NCBI GenBank assembly: GCA_029262235.1
Contig: JAJCZU010000008.1
Coordinates: 248,001-312,000 of the forward strand
DNA: 64,000 nt
Origin: Candidatus Eiseniibacteriota bacterium
Lineage (GTDB): Bacteria; Orphanbacterota; Orphanbacteria; Orphanbacterales; Orphanbacteraceae
Direction: 5' to 3'
Part shown: piece by piece, positions 1 to 10,952 of the stretch
Layout: each line of letters starts with the position of its first letter
Position numbering within the stretch: the first letter of the stretch is position 1
Translations under genes and position numbers: made by a program
The notes under the pieces: model-generated
Told to the model about the DNA's origin: nothing
The model's database searches: none
What the model saw: only the letters and a program-made list of their open reading frames with translations

Positions 1-1
1 G

Positions 2-1546
2 GGGCTCTTCGGCAGCGAGCACTACGCCGCGGCGGCCGCAACGGCGGGCGACAACATTCTGGGCGTCGTGAACTGCGACATGATCGCCTGGTACAACGCG
101 CAGTATCAGATCGACATCGAAGGCGAAAACGCGTGGGCGGCGCTCATGCAGGTCATGGACGATGCGTGCACGGAATTCACGACGCTGAACACCGTGCAGA
201 CGTTCTTCAGCTTCGGCTCGGATCACGTGCCGTTCCAGAATGAAGGCTTCCCGGCGTTTCTCGCGATCGAATCCGAGTATGGTTCGTACCCCTGCTATCA
301 CGTGACGTGCGACACATCCGACAACAACAAGTACACGTTCGGCTGGGAAGTCACGAAGGCGTGCATCGCCACGATCGCGCATCTCGCCGACCCGGTCGGC
401 CTCTCGATTCAGCACACGCCGATCGCGAACACGCAGGACACGGTCGGCCCGTACACCGTGACGGCCGTGATCACTTCGCCCGACCCGATCATCGCCGACT
501 CGCTCCGCATGCACTACGCGATCGACGGCGGCGGCTTCACGAACGTGCTCATGACGCCGACTGGCGGCACCGACGAATACAGCGCCGACATTCCGGGGCA
601 GAGTTCGAACACGACCATTACCTATTATATTGCCGCCGCCGACTCGACCGGGCGAAGCGAAACGAGTCCGGCCGGCGCGCCCGGGTCGGTGCACCAGTTC
701 TTCATCGGCAGCGTGCAGACGTTCGCATTCGAAAATTTCGAGTCGGCCGTGATCGGATGGTCGCACGGCGGATCGAACGACGACTGGGAGCTCGACGCGC
801 CGCAGGGACTCGCGGAGGATCCGGCAACAGCATCCTCCGGTACCATGGCGTACGGAAACGACCTGACCGGGCTCGGAGCGAGCTCCGGCAAGTACGAGAA
901 CAACTCCGACAACTGGCTGCAGTCCCCTTCGATCGACTGCACGGACTACACCGACGTCAAACTGTCGTTCCAGCGCTGGCTCGCCGTCGAGCGGTCGAAC
1001 AACCAGCAGTGGGACTGGGCGCGCGTTCTCGTGAACGGCAACATCATCTGGGAGAGCCCGTCGGGCGCGAATCTGATCGACGCGAGCTGGACGTTCCAGG
1101 AATTCGACATCAGCGCCTACGCCGACAACAACCCGAGCGTCGTGGTGCGCTTCGAACTGCACTCGGACGTATCGCTCTCGTTCGGCGGATGGACGATCGA
1201 CGACTTCAAATTCACGGGAATCGGGCCGCCGACCGCGACCGACGTCGCGGGCTCGGACGCCGCCCCTCGTTCGATGCGCCTCTTTGCGAACACGCCGAAC
1301 CCGTTCAACCCGACCACGAGCATCCGTTTCGCGCTTCCCGCGCCCGCGGAGATCGAGCTCGCGGTGTACGACATCTCCGGGCGCCGCGTGAAGACGCTGG
1401 CAGCGGGTCAGTTCCCGGCGGGCGAGCACGCCGCCACGTGGACCGGTATCGACGAATCGGGCCGCCCGGCCGCGTCAGGCATCTATTTCTACCGGCTTAC
1501 GGGGGCGGACGAGACGAAGATCCGCAAGATGCTCCTCGTCCGCTAG
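2..1546 (+). CDS. Secreted M28-family metallopeptidase with C-terminal FlgD-Ig-like sorting domain (5' truncated)
   Basis: The frame is open to the window edge, so the N-terminus and signal peptide are missing. The first visible residues, GLFGSEHYAA, match the stretch after the catalytic Glu in M28 peptidases. VNCDM fits the metal-binding Asp strand, SDHVPF and YHVTCDTSDN fit the remaining His/Asp ligand region. This supports a zinc aminopeptidase or carboxypeptidase acting outside the cytoplasm. Beta-rich accessory domains follow. The last ~80 residues form a FlgD-Ig/T9SS-type sorting module (TPNPFNPTTSIRF, YDISGRRVKTL, SGIYFYRL, KMLLVR), also seen in four other proteins here. Three hairpin-forming 23-bp repeats start at the stop codon. 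Family is fairly certain; substrate is unknown. Confidence 0.85.
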   Translation, partial: GLFGSEHYAAAAATAGDNILGVVNCDMIAWYNAQYQIDIEGENAWAALMQVMDDACTEFTTLNTVQTFFSFGSDHVPFQNEGFPAFLAIESEYGSYPCYHVTCDTSDNNKYTFGWEVTKACIATIAHLADPVGLSIQHTPIANTQDTVGPYTVTAVITSPDPIIADSLRMHYAIDGGGFTNVLMTPTGGTDEYSADIPGQSSNTTITYYIAAADSTGRSETSPAGAPGSVHQFFIGSVQTFAFENFESAVIGWSHGGSNDDWELDAPQGLAEDPATASSGTMAYGNDLTGLGASSGKYENNSDNWLQSPSIDCTDYTDVKLSFQRWLAVERSNNQQWDWARVLVNGNIIWESPSGANLIDASWTFQEFDISAYADNNPSVVVRFELHSDVSLSFGGWTIDDFKFTGIGPPTATDVAGSDAAPRSMRLFANTPNPFNPTTSIRFALPAPAEIELAVYDISGRRVKTLAAGQFPAGEHAATWTGIDESGRPAASGIYFYRLTGADETKIRKMLLVR

Positions 1547-1613
1547 CGGATGTCTCGACTCGGGTCGAGCGGATGTCTCGACTCGGGTCGAGCGGATGCC
1601 TCGACCGATGTCG
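1545..1613. repeat. Three tandem 23-bp units, each a small hairpin, starting at a stop codon
   Basis: Units at 1545-1567, 1568-1590 and 1591-1613 follow one another without a gap; the first begins within the TAG of the peptidase gene. Each contains CTCGAC-N4-GTCGAG, a 6-bp stem with a 4-nt loop, at 1554-1569, 1577-1592 and 1600-1615. The third unit differs mainly in the loop and spacer while its stem is unchanged. There is no T-run, so this is not a classic terminator. It may stabilise the 3' end or be a REP-like cluster. Confidence 0.8.
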
Positions 1614-1661
1614 AGTGGATGTGTGGCCAATGACCGGATCTGCTGATACAATCCCGGCGTT

Positions 1662-2441
1662 GTGAACAGCACGCACGATCAGATCCAGAATCGCCCGACC
1701 CGGGCCCGAACCTGCCATGGGAGACGATCCCTGCGGTTCGTGCCCGGCATCCTCTGCGCGCTTCTGTTCGCGGCCTTCGCGCCGGCCGCGCGCGCGGAGC
1801 CCCCGAGACTCACGGTGCGCGCCCCCCTGGGAGCCGAGATCCGTGTCGACGGCACGGTGATCGGGCAGGCGCCGATCCCCCCGATCACGCTGGCCGAAGG
1901 GGAACACGAAGTCGAAGCCCGCCTTCGCGGCTACATTTCACGCACCACAGGTTATTACGCGCGCCCGATCCGGGGCGAAACGCTCATCTTCTACCTGAAT
2001 CGCAAAACGAAACGCGGCGCCCTGACGCGGAGCGCGCTGATCCCCGGATGGGGGTCGTACTACGGCGATCGTACGGCCACCGGGATCACGTGGTTCGTGG
2101 TCGAGGCCGGTATCATCGCCTACGCCTTTTCGCAGGACTCGCGGTTCAGCGACGATCTGCTCGCGTTTGAATCCGCCGTCGCAACGTACGAGGCCGCCGT
2201 GACCGACGTGGACATCGCGGCAGCACGCCGTGACCGTGACGCCGCGTACGACGAACTGAGTGCGACCGAAGATCGCCGGGACCGCGCGATCTGGGCGGCC
2301 GTGGGTGTGCATGTGCTTTCGATGGCCGACGCCTGGTTTCGCTTTCCGTTCGGCGATCTGCCCGCGCGTCCCGCCCTCGCTTCGCACGGCGCGAACGGGG
2401 AGTTCACGACCGAATTCGCCCTGCGCTGGGAGTTCCGCTGA
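1662..2441 (+). CDS. PEGA-domain membrane-associated protein
   Basis: 259 residues from a GTG start. A hydrophobic signal or anchor segment covers about residues 26-45 (FVPGILCALLFAAF ... ARA). A PEGA-like carbohydrate/surface module follows (about 50-90: VRAPLGAEIRVDGTVIG, GEHEVEARLRGY). Next comes a segment with SALIPGWGSYYGDRTATGITW, the PGWG-x-Y-G motif of DUF5683-like membrane proteins, with a hydrophobic stretch and a charged helical region (DIAAARRDRDAAYDELSATEDRR). It overlaps the next gene by one base (TGATG), implying translational coupling. Probably an envelope protein working with the downstream lipoprotein; exact role unknown. Confidence 0.75.
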   Translation: MNSTHDQIQNRPTRARTCHGRRSLRFVPGILCALLFAAFAPAARAEPPRLTVRAPLGAEIRVDGTVIGQAPIPPITLAEGEHEVEARLRGYISRTTGYYARPIRGETLIFYLNRKTKRGALTRSALIPGWGSYYGDRTATGITWFVVEAGIIAYAFSQDSRFSDDLLAFESAVATYEAAVTDVDIAAARRDRDAAYDELSATEDRRDRAIWAAVGVHVLSMADAWFRFPFGDLPARPALASHGANGEFTTEFALRWEFR

Positions 2442-3964
2442 TGCGACGACGCCTGTCATTCACGATCGCCGCGATCCTGCTCGCGATGCCGGCCGGGCTC
2501 GCGTTCTTTTCGTGCGATTCGAAGCCCGACGCGCCGGCGATCACGAATCCGCTCGATCCTGACCACCCGGATACGGGGGGGAACGCGCTTGCACCCGCAG
2601 CCGTGTACGACAAGGCCGGATTCGTGAATGTTTCGTGGAACGCGAACGCGAGCCCCGCTCTTGCGAGCGTCATCATCTATCGCAGGCCGGGCGCGAGCGG
2701 TACGTTCGCCGTGCTCGACACGGTTCCGATCGGCAACGGCAGTCATCACGACGACGCCCCCTACTTCTTCGCAATGAGCCAGTATCGTGTGGCCGGCGTC
2801 ACCGCGGCAGGTACGCGGACCGATACAACAGGGCGCGCGATCCTGTCGGTCGACGCCCCCCCTTCCGTCAAGTTCGGCGACGGAACCGGAATCGCGAAAA
2901 CGCGCCAGTTCACGATCACATATCAGGCCGGTGACGCCGACTCCGTTCGATTCGCCGCAAACGGGCCTCTCGCGGGAGCGCCGTGGATGCCCGTAACCGG
3001 CAGCATCTCCTACGAACTGCCGGCAACGCGCGACACGACATTGTTCTCGCTCCAGTTCAGGCGCGACGACGGCGGCGCGGAGGTTCTCTCGGATTCGATC
3101 GGCGCGTCCGTACGTCCGGTGCGCACACGCGGAACGTTCGTGATCGCGGGCGGCGAGTCACGAATCGCGAGGCGGGACGTGGCGGTCTCGCTCACGGGCG
3201 CTTTCGTAAGGCAGATCGTCCTGTCCGAAGATGCGATCTTCGGAGACGCCGGCGACAGCGTCATCACGTTCGACTCGCTCGTGTCCGCCAATCCGGTCAC
3301 GCTCACCTGGCGATTCGACACGACTCCAGGATCCAAAACGCTTCAGGCGCAGTTCGCCAGCGATTTCCTGATCGACACGACAGCGGTCGATACGGTGATC
3401 GCCGATGACCTGACCGACGTCTCGGCCGTGCTCGCCAACTCCGACACCACATTTGACTGCGCGAACCCCGTGACCCTTTCGGCCGTTGCGACACAGATGA
3501 ATCTGAAGAAGGGATTCCCGGCGAATGGCTGGCAGCCGTTCCGGGAAGACGCGGTATGGGTCATCGAGGACACGACCGCGGGGGTGAAAATCGTAGAAGT
3601 ACAGTTTGCGAACGATTTTGTGAACCCCGCGCCCGTACCCGCGCGTGACACTACCGTTCTTACGCTGCGTCCATTCGGCGCCGTGATCGACGTCCCGGAC
3701 GAAGCGGCCGCATTCGCTCCGGGCGACAGCGTAGCGATTCGCGGCTCGGTGATTGCCGCGTCGTGCGCCGCACCGCCCGACACCGTGTCCGTATACATCG
3801 ACGACGCTCTGATCGGACGCCCCGCCGCTTCCCCGACCTGGAGCACGTTCGTATTTCTCGACACGCTGATCGCGGATACCACGGAAGTCACGATTCGCGT
3901 CGAGGCGATGGATGGCGCAGGCGGCACCGCGGCCGACACGGTCCGTGTAACCGTAATCCCCTGA
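2441..3964 (+). CDS. Putative lipoprotein with repeated Ig/FN3-like beta domains
   Basis: 507 residues; the ATG overlaps the stop of the PEGA gene. The N-terminus has a basic start, a hydrophobic core and a cysteine at about 25 (LAFFSCDSKPDAP), a poor but possible lipobox. The following NPLDPDHPDTG is typical of exported lipoproteins in this type of genome. The rest is beta-rich with regularly spaced DTT/ADSV/FAND segments that suggest several Ig or FN3-like modules (about 50-140, 150-220, 225-310, 315-400, 410-505). No catalytic motif was recognised. Likely a surface lipoprotein; function unknown. Confidence 0.7.
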   Translation: MRRRLSFTIAAILLAMPAGLAFFSCDSKPDAPAITNPLDPDHPDTGGNALAPAAVYDKAGFVNVSWNANASPALASVIIYRRPGASGTFAVLDTVPIGNGSHHDDAPYFFAMSQYRVAGVTAAGTRTDTTGRAILSVDAPPSVKFGDGTGIAKTRQFTITYQAGDADSVRFAANGPLAGAPWMPVTGSISYELPATRDTTLFSLQFRRDDGGAEVLSDSIGASVRPVRTRGTFVIAGGESRIARRDVAVSLTGAFVRQIVLSEDAIFGDAGDSVITFDSLVSANPVTLTWRFDTTPGSKTLQAQFASDFLIDTTAVDTVIADDLTDVSAVLANSDTTFDCANPVTLSAVATQMNLKKGFPANGWQPFREDAVWVIEDTTAGVKIVEVQFANDFVNPAPVPARDTTVLTLRPFGAVIDVPDEAAAFAPGDSVAIRGSVIAASCAAPPDTVSVYIDDALIGRPAASPTWSTFVFLDTLIADTTEVTIRVEAMDGAGGTAADTVRVTVIP

Positions 3965-3997
3965 CATTCACTCACGGGAAATCCCGCACATAAGAAG

Positions 3998-4031
3998 GCC
4001 GGGCGCGACAGGGTAGCCGTACACGCCCGGC
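3998..4031. other. 8-bp inverted repeat in the intergenic stretch 3965-4262
   Basis: GCCGGGCG (3998-4005) pairs with CGCCCGGC (4024-4031) around an 18-nt loop, just after the lipoprotein gene. No U-tract follows on either strand, so a Rho-independent terminator is only a weak possibility. Apart from this and the promoter at 4204-4232, I see nothing coding in 3965-4262. Confidence 0.35.
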
Positions 4032-4203
4032 AGCACCCGATCACGATGGAGGGCAGAGCTTCAAGTGACCGGGCCAGAACAGTATTCGATTGTCGTTTGG
4101 GAGAAGATGATGCGGCAAGGTGCGGGGGCTGCTCCCGCGGAATGGTGAACCGCAAATTACGCACTCTCATTGGCCATGTCAATAAAAAAGATCGGTAAAT
4201 CCT

Positions 4204-4232
4204 CTGACTCGATCAGCAAACCCATATATAAT
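4204..4232 (+). promoter_or_regulatory. Sigma70-like promoter for the M1 aminopeptidase gene
   Basis: CTGACT (4204-4209), 17-bp spacer, TATAAT (4227-4232). The -10 is a perfect consensus and the -35 matches 4 of 6. The expected transcript start near 4239 leaves a short leader before the ATG at 4263. Confidence 0.6.
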
Positions 4233-4262
4233 TGAGAGCAGTCACTGTTTCCCCCCCTTTCA

Positions 4263-6537
4263 ATGAAAAGCCGAAACATGCGCCACCTTCTGACGAGTTC
4301 GCTATTGATCGCCGCCCTCTGCGCCTCCGCATTCGCGTCTTCCGACGCGGACGAACTGCGGGACGAGTTCCGCCGGGCCGAAATGGAACGCCACGCGGCG
4401 TGGGCCGCGAGCGCCACGGCCCTGAAGCGCATCCCGGTGCATGAGCCTGTTTATGACGTCACGTCCTACGAAATCGACATCACTCCTGAACAGGCCGACT
4501 CGAGCATCACGGGCTCGGTGCTGGTACGCGCCCAATCGCTCGTCGATACACTTTCGTCCCTCCAGCTCGATCTCACGGATACACTGCAAGTCGACTCAAT
4601 CACGGGCAGCGCTGCTTCGTACGTTCATATGGCCGACCTGATCACGATCACGCTCGATCGCACATACACGACGGGCGAGGAAGTCGACCTCACGGTTTAC
4701 TACTCGGGGAAGCCGCGGCCGTTTGCCCGGCGCTACGGATTAAACTGGGGCCACAACGGGCTACAACCCGTGATCCACAGCTACGTCGAACCGTTCTTTG
4801 CCAACTACTGGTGGCCATGCAAGGACGTTCCCTGGGACAAGGCGGACTCGTGCCGCGTTGCAATCACGGTTCCCGACTCGCTGTACGCGGTGTCGAACGG
4901 AGTGCTCGCAGACTCGTCGGCGGCCGGCCCCGGCCATACGAAATACGAATGGATCACGCGCCATCCCATTTCCACTTATCTCGTTTCAATCGCGATCTCG
5001 AACTACACGACGGTTCATGACGAGTACGAGAGCATCGGGGGTGAAACGGTGCCTCTGCGAAACTACGTGTACCCGGAAGACGTGAGCATCGCCGAGGCTA
5101 CCTTCGAAGGACTTCCCGACTATATGGCGCACGCGGAGAGCCTGTTCGGGGCGTACCCGTTTCGCGACGAGAAGTACGGGCATGCGATCGTTCCCGGCCT
5201 CGGGGCGCTCGAGCACAATACGGTTACGACGTGGGGCCATCGTCTGCTCGCCTTCAACGGCGGGTTCGACAACATCGTCGTGCATGAACTGGCGCACCAG
5301 TGGTGGGGCGATCTCGTGACGTGCGCCGACTGGCACGATCTCTGGCTGAACGAAGGCTTCGCCAGTTACGTGGAGGCGCTCTACCGCGAGTCGCGATTCG
5401 GACCGGACGCGCTCGCCAGCTACATGATCGGGCACGAGTACCACGGCGGGCAGCCCGTTTACGTCTCCGACATTCCCGACGGCGGCGGCCTGTTTACCCC
5501 CGCCTACACGTCCGCAATCTACGGAAAAGGGGCGTGGGCTCTTCACATGCTCCGCTACGAAATCGGCGACGATACTTTCTACGCCGGACTCTCCCGCCAC
5601 AAGGACGAAGGCGTCGCACGCGGCGGCATCGCGACCACGGAGCAGTTCCAGGATGCGATGGAGACGGAGAGCGGGCAGGATCTCGACTGGTTCTTCGATC
5701 AGTGGGTCTACGGATCGGGAACCCCGCGATTTCAGGCGTACCCGTTCATGACGATCGCGGGCGATTCCGTCAACATCCGGATCGCCCAGACCGGCGACCG
5801 GCTTTTCCGCCTCAAGTTTCCGATCATGGCGGGTGACACGACATTCGTAGTGGAGACGTCGGACTCGCTGCTGCAGTTCGCGTTCGCGGGATCAGGCATC
5901 GACGACATCGCGCTCGATTACAGGAACTGGCTGCTCGACGAAAGTTTCGACTCGGAGAATGACGCGCGGCTCACGATCGACGAATCCGGCGCGCGGCCCA
6001 AACTCTTGTGGGAGATGAAGGACCCGTTCTTTTCGGGGGTCTATCTCTTTCGCGCCGACAGCGCGGACGGGCCGTGGAGGCAGATGACGCTCGAACCGAT
6101 CATGGGACGCTCGGGAACGTACACGATCGATCGCGTGACGAAGACAGAGTACTTTGCGATGCGTTCGATTTCGGACAATATGCCCGGCTTCTGGACGTCG
6201 CTTTCGCGAACCGTAACGAATCGCGAGCCGTCTCACATCGATCTCGACAGCGGCGACGAGCCAGGCGCGCCGACCTCGAACCCGTATGTCGTGTCCGACA
6301 ACGGCGAGTACAGGATTCGCTTCGACCTGCCCGAACCGACCGCGGTCACGATCCAGATCTACAATATTGCGGGAAGGCTGGTGCGGGAAGTGGCGTCGGG
6401 CCGGTCGTTCGGCGCCGGTTTCGACCGGGAAGTCGTATGGGACGGCAAAAACAATCTCAACTCCCCGGTCGTCCCCGGCGTCTATTTCGTGCGCTTCGAA
6501 GCGGGTGGTTTCGAGGCCACGCGCAAGTTTGTCGCCA

Positions 6538-6545
<8 letters not shown>
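4263..6545 (+). CDS. Secreted M1-family zinc aminopeptidase with C-terminal sorting domain
   Basis: 760 residues with a signal peptide at about 1-23 ([20 protein letters not shown]). The M1 beta-sandwich domain is followed by GALEHNTV, a GAMEN-like exopeptidase loop, and the zinc site HELAH at 341-345 with the third ligand Glu364 in [10 protein letters not shown] (HExxH-x18-E). The C-terminal ~90 residues are a FlgD-Ig/T9SS-like sorting module ([41 protein letters not shown]). It should cleave N-terminal residues from peptides outside the cell. The last 8 bases overlap the convergent clpB gene. No strong Shine-Dalgarno is visible; the ATG at 4278 is an alternative start. Confidence 0.92.
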
Positions 6546-9246
<2,701 letters not shown>

Positions 9247-9295
9247 AGGTTTCCCCCTGTTCCCTCAAGTGCGTCAAACAGCCTGTCCGAGCCAT

Positions 9296-9324
9296 AAGAT
9301 AAGTGGCTGTGTGGAAGGTCGCAA
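9296..9324 (-). promoter_or_regulatory. Candidate sigma70 promoter of clpB
   Basis: Read on the minus strand: TTGCGA (9324-9319), 17-bp spacer, TATCTT (9301-9296). The -35 matches 4 of 6 and the -10 matches 4 of 6. It lies about 50 bp upstream of the ATG. No clear sigma32 consensus (CTTGAA ... CCCCAT) accompanies it. Confidence 0.45.
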
Positions 9325-9440
9325 GGGGGGGCGCAACCGCCAACAGGATCGAAGGCGAACTAGCGACCCTTGGGGGGTATGCACTGGCGATCGTTGGAAT
9401 CGTAGAAAGTCCGGGCAGCCCGCCCCCCGGTCGGACGAGC

Positions 9441-10883
9441 TCAGCGTACGAGGACAAGTCGGCGGGTGATCGTCTGCCCTCTCACGGATGCGCGAACCAG
9501 GTACACACCCGGGGCAACTTCTCGGCCGTGATCATCGAGCCTATCCCATGCGATTGGTCCCTGGCTGGCAAGCGCGCTCCTGAGCGTTCGCACGCGACGA
9601 CCGGACACTTCGTAAATCCCAACAGAGAGCGGGAAGCCCGGGGCGCTGAAGAAGATCTGTGCCGTTCCGGCTGCGGGGTTTGGGTACATGCGGAAATCGG
9701 GCGCGAGGCCGGGACTCACGGAAACCCGGGTGACGGCCGGATCAGGCTCCTCCTCCCGAATGGGGGTCGCCAGGATCCTACTCCGCGCATACATCATGTT
9801 TTCCTGGTGGTTGAAGTCATGAAAAGTAATGTTGACTGCCCCGTCGGAGCCGACGGCAATCCTCGTGCTTCCCGCGGCTCCGGTGGCAACGGCCGATACG
9901 GCCCATCCGTTTCCAGATCTGCGCGCGTAGCGCACTTCATAAAGGCTGGTAGCAGCATAGGTGATATGCGGTCGTCCCGCACTGTCGAGGGTGAACGCGT
10001 TTGCGAAGCCCCAGTTCGGCTCGACAGTTTCAACCGACCAGACACCATTGGTGGCATGCGCATAGCGAACACTTGGTTGATAGTCATGAATATAGCTTGC
10101 GTGCGGATCTCCACGCCGATCAAGTCTAACAGTGATATTCCTCCCGCCCCCAGTTCCACTGTCGACGATCGCGTAAACCCAACCACCACCACCCCTTGTT
10201 AGGTGGGTCAATTCCGTAATCCACTCCTCGCCGCTACCGACATATCGTGATTTCTGTTCAATGTAAAGAATGTGCGGTACGCCATCGGCTGTAACAGCGA
10301 TCGAGGGGTTCCCCATATAGAACTCGCCCCATGCGTCTTCGGGCCCCCTTGGATCAATCGTGCGGATGCTCCATGCCCCCGTTCGGCGGAAGGCGTAACG
10401 GAGAAGGATGTTGGGCTGAGTCGGGCTCATGTAGGCCACATGAATACCACCCAAAGAGTCTAAGGCGATTGTCGGCCCTCCTCCGGGGGCGACGGTTTCA
10501 AGGAGCCAGGAGCCGCTCTCCCTCCATGCGTGCCGCACGACGTAGGAGCTGCCGTTGAAGTGTGTGTACGCGATATGCGGGACACCCTCAGGGTCCACGA
10601 CGATAGACGATTGGTCGCCCCAGGGAGATGTTGGGTCGACAAGTTCAACCTCCCAACGTCCATCCACTCTCGTTGCATATTTTAGCTTTGCGCGCTCATT
10701 CGGGTTATGGGATTGCCGGCTGCTGAAACTGATATGCGGCGTGCCCGTGCCGTCGAGGTACATATCATGGTCATATCCGACCCGGCCGAGAGAGTCGACG
10801 GTCTCGACGTTGAAGAGCGGGGGCGTGGCACCCGGCGTCCCTAGTGGCATTAATGCGAGCGCTAGTCCGATCAGGGCTACCAT
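9441..10883 (-). CDS. Secreted beta-propeller-like protein with C-terminal sorting domain
   Basis: 480 residues. The ATG follows GGGAG at good spacing. Signal peptide about 1-19 (VALIGLALALMPLGTPG). The body has six or more repeats of about 45-55 residues of the form (L/V)D(P/S)xGxPHI(A/S)Y ... VRYA ... W..ETV, resembling sialidase/BNR-like propellers without recognisable catalytic residues. The C-terminus is a sorting module (MYPNPAAGTAQIFF, YEVSGRRVRTL, GVYLVRASV, TRRLVLVR). It follows the SBBP gene on the same strand after 69 bp and may share its transcript. Codon choice is less G/C-ending than in clpB or cca. Probably a cell-surface or secreted binding protein. Confidence 0.75.
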   Translation of the reverse strand: MVALIGLALALMPLGTPGATPPLFNVETVDSLGRVGYDHDMYLDGTGTPHISFSSRQSHNPNERAKLKYATRVDGRWEVELVDPTSPWGDQSSIVVDPEGVPHIAYTHFNGSSYVVRHAWRESGSWLLETVAPGGGPTIALDSLGGIHVAYMSPTQPNILLRYAFRRTGAWSIRTIDPRGPEDAWGEFYMGNPSIAVTADGVPHILYIEQKSRYVGSGEEWITELTHLTRGGGGWVYAIVDSGTGGGRNITVRLDRRGDPHASYIHDYQPSVRYAHATNGVWSVETVEPNWGFANAFTLDSAGRPHITYAATSLYEVRYARRSGNGWAVSAVATGAAGSTRIAVGSDGAVNITFHDFNHQENMMYARSRILATPIREEEPDPAVTRVSVSPGLAPDFRMYPNPAAGTAQIFFSAPGFPLSVGIYEVSGRRVRTLRSALASQGPIAWDRLDDHGREVAPGVYLVRASVRGQTITRRLVLVR

Positions 10884-10952
10884 GTCATTCTCCCTTCAAC
10901 AGAGACGGATCCCCTCACTACGAGTATCGGCAATCCCCTCCACCCCTTTAGA

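Noticed and set aside
3998-4031. Terminator after the lipoprotein gene
   Set aside because: Good stem but 18-nt loop and no T-run; kept only as an inverted repeat.
9247-9295. CIRCE or sigma32 element before clpB
   Set aside because: No TTAGCACTC-N9-GAGTGCTAA repeat and no CTTGAA/CCCCAT pair is present.
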